64,000 nt of DNA. Source: Clostridia bacterium UC5.1-2E3 (GTDB lineage Bacteria; Bacillota; Clostridia; Lachnospirales; Lachnospiraceae). Location of the stretch: the NCBI GenBank assembly GCA_001304875.1, contig BBZO01000014.1, forward strand, positions 26,616 to 90,615, in the 5' to 3' direction. Within the stretch, counting starts at the first letter, position 1; the number at the start of each line of letters is the position of its first letter. The position numbers were made by a program, and so were the translations under genes. The notes under the pieces were generated by a model. That model worked only from the letters and a program-made list of their open reading frames with translations. It did not search any database and was not told the DNA's origin. Shown piece by piece: positions 57,737 to 64,000 of the stretch.

Positions 57737-58364
57737 TTACCGGGCCACCACGGAGATTCTCTGGCGGATGTGGTCTCCGTCGGCGGCCTCATCGATCATG
57801 GCCACCGCGTAGTCGGCGTAGCTGATCACGCTCTCCCCGCGCGTTTAAGGTCAGCTCCTCGCCGCCGAGAATGTATTCTCCTGTCCGTGCGCCCTCCGCC
57901 TGGAAATCTCCGGCCGGGCTCACGTAGGTCCATCTCACGTCGTCCCTGGCGCGAAGCTCATCCAGCGCCTTCCCCATATGGGAGGCCAGGGGCTTGAAGA
58001 TCTCCGGGAAATCGGCCCCGTCCATGACCTGGGCCGTGTGCTCCGGGTTCACGTACAGGCTGCCCGCGCCGCCCACAACCAGAAGGCGCGTGTTTGTTCC
58101 GCTTAAAATGTCGCAGAGATGCTTTAATGAGGTGCTGTGCTGCGGCAGCGTCTCCGGCGTCCAGGCGCCAAACGCGTCGATCACCACGTCAAATCCCTCC
58201 AGGTCGTTTGAAGTGAGCTCAAACAGATCCTTCACAATCGCCTTTCCGGCTCCGGAGCGGTTCTCCCCGCGCACCACAGCAGTGACGTCGAGTCCCCTTG
58301 CCAGCGCCTCCTCTACAATCAGTTTTCCTTCTTTTCCATTTGCACAAACAACTGCAAGCTTCAT
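57737..58364 (-). CDS. NAD(P)-binding (NmrA-like/SDR-a) protein, one frame break
   Basis: About 209 residues of the atypical SDR type: KLAVVCANGKEGKLIVEEAL (Rossmann start), TAVVRGENRS, DVVIDAFGAW, LLVVGGAGSLYV and WTYVSPAGDFQ. The G run (complement of CCCC 57835-57838) lacks one base; repaired, the end reads NARGESVISYADYAVAMIDE and stops at TAA 57737-57739. ATG 58364 is preceded by GGAGGT; the ATG 15 bases upstream is part of that ribosome site. Such proteins are often under an HxlR repressor and respond to electrophile stress (family context). It is divergent from exactly such a regulator. Confidence 0.85.
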
Positions 58365-58401
58365 AAAATGTACCTCCATATCGATTGTTTTTATTTGCGG
58401 C

Positions 58402-58430
58402 TTGTTTCTTTCCGCTTACAGGTTTATAAT
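58402..58430 (+). promoter_or_regulatory. Promoter of the HxlR gene
   Basis: TTGTTT (58402-58407), 17-bp spacer, TATAAT (58425-58430). Confidence 0.6.
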
Positions 58431-58454
58431 ACTTCTGTAGGGATGAAACGTAAA
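58426..58454 (-). promoter_or_regulatory. Divergent promoter of the NAD(P)-binding protein gene
   Basis: Minus-strand TTTACG (58449-58454) and TATTAT (58426-58431), spacer 17 bp. It shares the -10 region with the opposite promoter, and its -35 overlaps the palindromic operator. Confidence 0.6.
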
Positions 58455-58481
58455 GTAAGCACTTTATTGTGCTGTAGTTAC
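58450..58481. promoter_or_regulatory. Putative HxlR operator
   Basis: A 32-bp interrupted palindrome: GTAA, four bases, AGCAC, TTTATT, GTGCT, four bases, TTAC. The half-sites are symmetric about the centre. It covers the -35 of the leftward promoter and lies downstream of the rightward -10, so a bound regulator could repress both genes. Confidence 0.7.
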
Positions 58482-58512
58482 CAGATAGAAACTATTGAGA
58501 GGAGATAAAGAA

Positions 58513-58844
58513 ATGGAAGCAGCAAAAGAACTCCCCGCCTGCCCGGTGGAAACCACGCTCATGCTCATCAGCGATAAATGGAAGGTTCTCATCCTCCGCG
58601 ATCTGATGCCCGGAACCAGGCGCTTCGGGGAGCTGAAAAAATCCATCGGAACCGTTTCCCAGAAGGTGCTGACTGCCCAGCTTAGGGACATGGAGGCCAA
58701 GGGCCTGGTGACCCGCCGCGTCTACGCCGAGGTTCCCCGCGGGTGGAGTACAGCCTGACTGACCTGGGCAGAAGCTTAAAACCGATCCTGGACGCCATGT
58801 GGAGCTGGGGCGAGGAGTACAAGGCAAAAAACGAGGCGAATTAA
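58513..58844 (+). CDS. HxlR family transcriptional regulator, one frame break
   Basis: About 110 residues. [40 protein letters not shown] and [24 protein letters not shown] [13 protein letters not shown] (after restoring C5 at 58735-58738) give a complete HxlR winged helix with the conserved N-terminal Cys (PACPVE). That Cys is a redox or electrophile sensor in relatives such as HypR and QorR. ATG 58513 follows GAGGAGAT. Divergent from the NAD(P)-binding protein gene, with which it shares an operator. Confidence 0.88.
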
Positions 58845-58867
58845 AATTATGGAAGCAGACGGCCGGT

Positions 58868-59699
58868 TTACGACAGCCTGCCCGGCTCCCCGGCCAGATC
58901 GCTTAAGCGCCCGAAGCGGTAGCCCATCTCTTCCCAGCGGGTCAGCAGCTCGTCGAGAATCTCGCCGTTGGTTTTCGAGGTGCTGTGCAGAAGCACCACG
59001 GCGCCCGGGTGAATGCGGGAGGTCAGCTTGTTTAGCGCCTCCTCATGGCCCGGCTGTCTGTCCTCGTACCAGTCCACGTAGCCAGACTCCAGAAAAACGT
59101 GTGGTATCCCAGATCCTTCGCCATCTGCAGGTTGGCTTCGCTGTATTTTCCCTGCGGCGGCCGGTAGTATTTTTCCATGGGCTGCCCTGTGATCTGTAAA
59201 ACAGGTCCTCCAGATCTGTGAGCTCTTTAGAAAATGTCTCCGGCGTGGAGATTTTCGACATGTCCGGGTGGTGGTAGGTGTGATTTCCCACGGTGTGCCC
59301 CTCGGCCACCATCCGTTTCACCAGCTCCGGGCTGGTTTCCAGGTAATTTCCCACCAGGAAAAACGCGGCGGGGGCGCTGTGTTTTTTCAGCGCGTCCAGG
59401 ATGGCAGGGGTATTGCCGTTTTCATACCCCGCGTCAAAAGTCAGATAAATAACCTTGTCGTCTGTGTCCTGGGCGTAGTAGGCGTCAAACTGCTTTAAGT
59501 AGTCGGCGGAGGCGTTGGCCACGGGAGGCTTTCCCTCCTCCTGAAAGCTTAAGCCCCAGTTTCCCTCGGCGGAAACTGGAAGGGCGCTCTCCGGGTGAAG
59601 AAATTCCGCCAGCTTGTAGCCCGACAAAAAGCACAGTGCAAACAGGACGGCCACGGCGGCCGCCTTTTTCATATGCGGGAGAGAAATTTTTTTAAACAT
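58868..59699 (-). CDS. Polysaccharide deacetylase, PdaA-like, two frame breaks
   Basis: About 277 residues. N-terminal membrane anchor (AAAVAVLFALCFLSGYKLAE), then the NodB domain: IYLTFDAGYENGNTPAILDA (metal/catalytic Asp), AAFFLVGNYLET, GHTVGNHTYHHPDMSKIS (two metal His) and HPGAVVLLHSTSKTNGEIL (catalytic His). FDAGYENG is typical of PdaA, which removes acetyl from muramic acid on the way to spore-cortex muramic lactam. Breaks near 59195 and 59090. ATG 59699 is chosen because it starts at the anchor; the frame is open upstream. Cortex or wall modification is the likely role. Confidence 0.85.
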
Positions 59700-59822
59700 A
59701 CTGAAAACCCTGTAATGCAATTTATTTAATTTATATGGCAGGGATAGCAGTCCCATGAAAAAAGTGGTATACTTTACCATGAAAGTCCCGGCACATTGGC
59801 CGGACAAAAAGGGAGGAAATGC

Positions 59823-60529
59823 GATGAAAAACATGCATATCAGAGGCCTGCTTTTCGCGGCCTCATATTGGCGATGACCGTGCTTGCCGGCTGCAGCAGG
59901 AAGCCGGAGGCGGCCCCGGACCAGGTGGCGGAGGCGCTGTTTGAGCTTCTGTTTAAGGATGATACGGCTCCGATGCAGGAGATTCTCGGCGGCGCGTCCG
60001 AGGAGGACGTGCGGAGGGATTTCTTCGGCGGGGACGGCGGGGCATCCGTGGCCAGACAGATCCAGTCGGAGATGGAAGCTCTGGGGCCGGTGCTCACGGA
60101 GGAAGAGGCCAGAAACCTCTACGACGGGATCCGGGAGGTTCTGGGCAGGCTTGATTTTTCCGCGTCTCTCGTCTCCGAGGAGGACGGCCGCGCGGTGGTG
60201 AGCGCCAGATCGGCTATTACGGCATGGATGCGGTCACCGACGTTCTGACGGAGGCGGTCGGGGAGGCGCTCAATGAGTACGGGCAGGAAAACCTGGTAAG
60301 CGACGAGGCGTACAATGAGTTCATGAAACTCTATTTTAATAAGTTCGTGGAGTCTCTGGGGACGCTTACGCCCGCCGACGGAACCAGGGAGGTGACCGTC
60401 GAATTTGAGATCGTGGACGTGGAAATAAACGGAGAGAGAATCGCGGCCTGGATGCCGGTGGACGCCCAGAAATTCGGCACCGACTTAACTGCCGCGGCCC
60501 TGGCCTTCGGCGATATTAAAGAAGAATAG
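59823..60529 (+). CDS. Secreted lipoprotein of unknown function, two frame breaks
   Basis: About 236 residues. After restoring a G near 59858 the start reads MKNMHIRGLLFAGLILAMTV followed by LAGCSRKPE, a clear lipobox. The second break near 60208 (AA to A) restores SARIGYYGMDAVTDVLTEAV. The rest is mainly helical and acidic with a beta segment (TREVTVEFEIVDVEINGERI), resembling DUF4878/DUF5105-like lipoproteins, but I cannot assign it firmly. It is divergent from the deacetylase gene and precedes the glycosyltransferase gene. Confidence 0.7.
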
Positions 60530-60660
60530 AAGTTCTTAAGAAATGTAAGAGATTAGAAAGAATTGGGAGAAATTTGTCAGTATTTATAAGGTCTTTTTAA
60601 AGTCTTAAAGGGCACTGCTGTGGTAGAATGACAGCATAAGGAAGAGAAAGGAGCGGCAGT

Positions 60661-61377
60661 GTGATGAAGCTTTTAAGACTTGTTAAATATGTATGCGGCA
60701 TAACGATGGCCCTTTGTCTGGCGGCTGGCGGGGCTGTGGCCCATGAAGGCTACGTCATGTACCGGAACGCCATTGAGGCGCAGCCGCTTGACGAGCTGGT
60801 GGAGGAGATAAGAGACCGAGACACCTACACCACGTTCGACGAACTTCCGTCCACCTATGTGGACGCGGTGATTTCCGTGGAGGATCACAGATTTTACAGA
60901 CATTCCGGTCTGGATTACATCGCCATCGCCAGGGCGGTGTTCAACGATATAAAGGCCATGGCTTACGTGGAGGGCGGCAGCACCATCACCCAGCAGCTGG
61001 CCAAGAATCTCTACTTCACCCAGGAGAAGGAGCTGACCAGAAAGGCGGCCGAGGTGTTCATGGCGTTTGAGCTGGAGAGGAATTACTCGAAGGAGGAGAT
61101 CCTGGAGCTCTACGTCAACAGCATTTATTTCGGCGACGGCTATTACGATGTGGCCAGCGCCAGCGAGGGATATTTCGGCAAGACGCCGGAGGAGCTCAAC
61201 GACTACGAGGCCACGCTTCTGGCCGGCGTTCCCAACGCCCCGTCCGTGTACGCACCCACGAAGAATCCGGATAAGGCGGAACAGAGGCGTCTCCAGGTGG
61301 TGAACCGCATGATCGCCTGCGGGTACATCACGGTGGCGGAGTCGGAGACCTACGCGGCTCTGGCGGCAGATTATTGA
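60661..61377 (+). CDS. Monofunctional peptidoglycan glycosyltransferase (GT51)
   Basis: Intact, 238 residues. One N-terminal membrane helix, then the GT51 motifs: VISVEDHRFYRHSGLDYIAI with the catalytic Glu, GGSTITQQLAKNLYFTQEKE with the second Glu region following (LTRKAAEVFMAFELERNYSKEEIL in part), and YVNSIYFGDGYYDVASASEGYFGK. It polymerises lipid II into glycan strands; no transpeptidase domain is present. GTG 60661 lies seven bases from AAAGGAG; the ATG one codon later is the alternative. Confidence 0.9.
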   Translation: MMKLLRLVKYVCGITMALCLAAGGAVAHEGYVMYRNAIEAQPLDELVEEIRDRDTYTTFDELPSTYVDAVISVEDHRFYRHSGLDYIAIARAVFNDIKAMAYVEGGSTITQQLAKNLYFTQEKELTRKAAEVFMAFELERNYSKEEILELYVNSIYFGDGYYDVASASEGYFGKTPEELNDYEATLLAGVPNAPSVYAPTKNPDKAEQRRLQVVNRMIACGYITVAESETYAALAADY

Positions 61378-61399
61378 TGGAGAATACATACACAGCACA

Positions 61400-61426
61400 G
61401 GGAGAGCTTCGGGGCTCTCCCCTTTT
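61400..61426 (+). terminator. Intrinsic terminator after the GT51 gene
   Basis: GGGAGAGC (61400-61407), TTCGGG loop, GCTCTCCC (61414-61421), then CTTTT. It sits between two converging genes. Confidence 0.7.
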
Positions 61427-61431
61427 GCGGT

Positions 61432-63305
61432 TTATAAAATCCGCACCTTATAATTCTTAAGCCAGAAATCCACCTGTATCACATACGCCATCATCTGCGG
61501 CGCTGCCATCAGCTGCCCGTACCAGGGCCGCCCGTAGTCCGACGGGCTCTCTAAAAATCGGAGCGTCTTTTCCCGGTCTAAAAATGCGTTTGCAGGCGAG
61601 GACGAATCGTCCAGAATCTCCCGCACCCGGCCGGCCAGCAGCTTTTCATAGTGCGGCACGTAGGTTTTGGGGTACGGCGATTTCCTGCGGAAGAGAATTT
61701 CCCTGGGGAGAAGCCTTTTCCGCTCTCGCGCAGGAGGTGTTTGACCACGCCGTCCCGCGCCTTCATCTCCCATGGGATGTTCCACATATACTCGATGATG
61801 CGGTGGTCGGCGAAGGGCACCCGGGCCGTCAGGCCGGAGACGCTGCTGGTGCGGTCCATGCGGTTTAGGAGAGTTACCATGAACCATTTCAGGTTGAGCC
61901 AGGCGATTTCCCGCCGCCTGGCTGTCACGGCGTCGTCCTCCGGGCAGGCGGGCATCTGGGCCAGGGATTCGCGGCAGCGTTTCTGCACGTACGCATCCAT
62001 GGACAGCGAGTCGGAAAACTCATCCTTTAGAAGCACTTTTCTGGCCTCCAGATCTTTCGTCCACGGGAAGGTATCCGCCTCGAGAAGCTCCTGTTTGTGA
62101 TACCAGGGATAACCACAGAAAATCTCGTCGGCGCACTCGCCGGTGAGCGCCACGCTGTTATAGTCTGCCACCTGCGAGCAGAAATGTAAAAGCGACGAGT
62201 CGATGTCCGCCATCACAGGCAGGTCGGCGGCCAGCACCGAGTCGGAGAGCAGCCGCACCTGCGTCTCGCTGTCGCATTCCAGATAGTGATGGTCGGAGTC
62301 CAGATACTTCACCATAGCGTCCACGTAGGGGCGGTCCATGGAAGGCTGGAAATCGTTTGCCTTAAAATATTTGTCGTTGTCCTTGAAGTCGAAGGAGAAG
62401 GTGGTCAGCCGTTTCCCCTGCTTTTTCAGAAGCCCTGCGCATACCGAGGAGACCAGGCTGCTGTCCAGCCCGCCGGAGAGAAGCGCGCACACCGGCGTCT
62501 CCGCCTGTGCCTGGCGGGTGATGGCGTCCAGCACCAGCTCCGTCACGGTTTCCACGGTTTTTGCATAGCTGTCCTCGTGGGGGCGGCTCTCAAGGGCCCA
62601 GTAGGTCTCCGTGCGGATCCCGGCGGGGGAGCACACCATAAAATGAGCCGGCTCCAGCTCCGAGATCCCTCTGAACACACCGTTCCCCGGCGTCCGGGCC
62701 GGGCCGATGCTGAAAATTTCGTTGAGTCCCTGGCCGTCGATTTCTGCCTCGACGCCCGGGCAGGCGAGAAGGCCCTTTATGAGGGAGGCAAAGAAAACCG
62801 TGTCTCCCCGCCGGGCGTAAAACAGCGGCTTTGCGCCGATGCGGTCCCGGTATAGGATGAGCCTGCGGTTTTCCGTGTCGGCGATGGCCATGGAGAACAC
62901 GCCGTTTATCCGTTTTACAAAGTCCGGGCCCAGGCAGAGATAGAGCTTTAACGCCAGATCCTCGTCGCAGAGGCAGGGGACGTCCTGCTCTCCTCTGGCA
63001 GCGAGAAGATCCTTAAGCTCCGGCCGGTTATAAAATTCCCCGTCCAGCGCCACCGCGTACAAGCGATCGCCGGCCCGCCAGGTGAACGGCTTGCGGCGCG
63101 CGTCCGGCTCCGGGGCCAGGAGCATCCGTCCGGGGACGTTCTTTCCGGGCCTGGTTCCTCCGGCCGCGACGCCGGTGGAGCCGGAGAGAAAGAACCCTGC
63201 CCCCGCCGGGCCGCGCTTTTTCTGCACCCGGTTTATGCTGTCCAGAAGTGTTTCCTTTTCCTCGTGGGAACCGTCAAAGCCGTAAAATCCTCCGATACTG
63301 CTCAT
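61432..63305 (-). CDS. Asparagine synthase (AsnB)-like protein with Cys2 replaced by Ser, one frame break
   Basis: About 624 residues. An N-terminal class II amidotransferase-like domain (LDGEFYNRPEL, VFSMAIADTENRRLILYRDR) precedes an ATP pyrophosphatase-type synthetase domain (CALLSGGLDSSLVSS, ALTGECADEIFCGYPWY, MDRTSSVSGLTARVPFADHR). Class II amidotransferases need Cys as residue 2, freed by Met removal. Here AGGAGG fits ATG 63305 best and the protein starts MSSIGGFYGF, so residue 2 is Ser (AGC instead of TGC). Either it uses ammonia, or one base is wrong. One C is missing near 61718 (restores GLLPREILFRRKSPYPKTYV). Its ribosome site lies inside the stop of the upstream transporter gene. 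Confidence 0.85.
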
Positions 63306-63318
63306 AATCATTTACCTC

Positions 63319-64000
63319 CTATAAAAATATACATGCCGCCGCAAAGGTGCACAGGAACCCCACCATGACGGGGGCAAAATTCTTCCGCGCCAGCTCCAGC
63401 GGATCCACGCCGCAGATGGCCGCCACGGGGATCAGCCCCCAGGGCACCAGGTTCCTCCGCCCACGAAGACGGCGGTAATCTGTCCGACCGCGGCCAGCAC
63501 GGGGATGGACGCGCCCGTCGCCAGGCCGAAGGTTCTGGCCAGCGCGCCGGTCAGCGGAAGTCCGGAGAAGCCGGAGCCGTCCAGCCCGGTGAGCCCGCCC
63601 ACGACCATCTGGATGAACAGGGTGATATATTTGTTTAAGGGCGCGTGGGCCGCCAGCCAGAGGGCCCAGTCGTTCATCAGCCCGTCGCTGATCTCACGGC
63701 CCATGACCGCGTTAAGTCCCGACCCGCCCAGGAAGAAGAAGGCGCCGATGACGATGACCGGGGCGAAAATGCGGATGGCAAAGAGAAATCCCTCGGTCAC
63801 GTAGCCGGTGATTTTTCCAGCGAGTGCCGCCCGAAGCCCAGGGCTGCGCAGACGCACATGACCACCAGCGCGGTGCCGGAGACCAGGCTGGTGGCGTCCC
63901 CGCCGGTCAGGTTAAGCGCAACCATGGCGATGATGTCCGCCGCGAACGCCGCCGGCGTCAGAATGGCCGCCGCCCAGGCCGCGCGGTTTAAGCGGGGCGG
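63319..64000 (-). CDS. Multi-pass membrane transporter, C-terminal part, two frame breaks
   Basis: At least 227 residues; the start lies beyond the right edge. Hydrophobic helices include FAIRIFAPVIVIGAFFFLGG, YITLFIQMVVGGLTGLDGSG and GLIPVAAICGVDPLELARKN. The GLTGLDGSGFSGLPLTGALA and GGGTLVPWGLIPVAAICGVD-type motifs resemble a family of clostridial permeases near GntP/ion-transporter folds, but I cannot name it with confidence. Breaks near 63452 and 63836. It ends two bases before the AsnB-like ribosome site, so the two genes are an operon, perhaps import plus amidation of a carboxylate or amino acid (inference). Confidence 0.65.

Overview
This window looks like a chromosomal segment of a high-GC Lachnospiraceae-type Firmicute (Clostridium cluster XIVa; inference). 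The reasons are strong AGGAGG ribosome sites with frequent GTG/TTG starts, sigma-A promoters with 17-bp spacers, a Bacillus-type LexA box, a yjdF riboswitch, a YtvI-like protein, a 2-hydroxyacyl-CoA dehydratase activase and a class B sortase. About fifty reading-frame breaks fall in 26 otherwise conserved genes, including guaA and uvrA. Nearly all sit in short homopolymers (A6, T5, CCC, GGG) and most are one-base losses, so I read them as assembly errors. I annotate whole genes across them.

Layout. 0-4 kb: the end of scpB, a DUF3788 gene, a SnoaL-like gene with an in-frame TGA, and a large SF1 helicase with a C-terminal nuclease-like domain. 4-10.3 kb: a DUF3795 gene, guaA, uvrA (with a near-consensus LexA site), and yjdF behind its riboswitch. 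10.3-14.5 kb: a minus-strand catabolic operon (MFS transporter, SDR dehydrogenase, SLC13-type permease, nucleoside phosphorylase). 14.6-18.1 kb: an SOS operon (Y-family polymerase, YolD-like protein, MATE exporter) with a LexA box inside its promoter spacer. 18.2-22.6 kb: one giant dehydratase activase.

22.7-49.2 kb is the most unusual part, a surface-protein and sortase locus. It has two tandem small Cro/C1-type regulators on the minus strand. On the plus strand follow a promoter with a leader of about 315 nt, a secreted MucBP-like/DUF6273 protein, a secreted GLUG/Ig-like protein with a C-terminal wall-binding module, and a secreted transglutaminase-like protein. These are followed by an isopeptide-type (SpaA/prealbumin-fold) surface protein of about 4,970 residues ending in a sortase signal, a membrane-anchored accessory protein and a class B sortase. 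They appear to form an assembly line that makes, modifies and anchors a very long surface fibre or adhesin. The function is inferred from domain content only.

49.4-64 kb returns to housekeeping and metabolism: BioY, a YtvI/AI-2E-type membrane protein behind a small promoter-terminator unit, a second MATE exporter, a complete TRAP transporter (DctP, DctQ, DctM), a Prx6-type peroxiredoxin, a glycerate 2-kinase, a divergent NAD(P)-binding protein/HxlR regulator pair with a clear operator, a PdaA-like deacetylase, a lipoprotein, a monofunctional glycosyltransferase, an asparagine-synthase-like protein whose residue 2 is Ser instead of Cys, and a truncated membrane transporter at the right edge.
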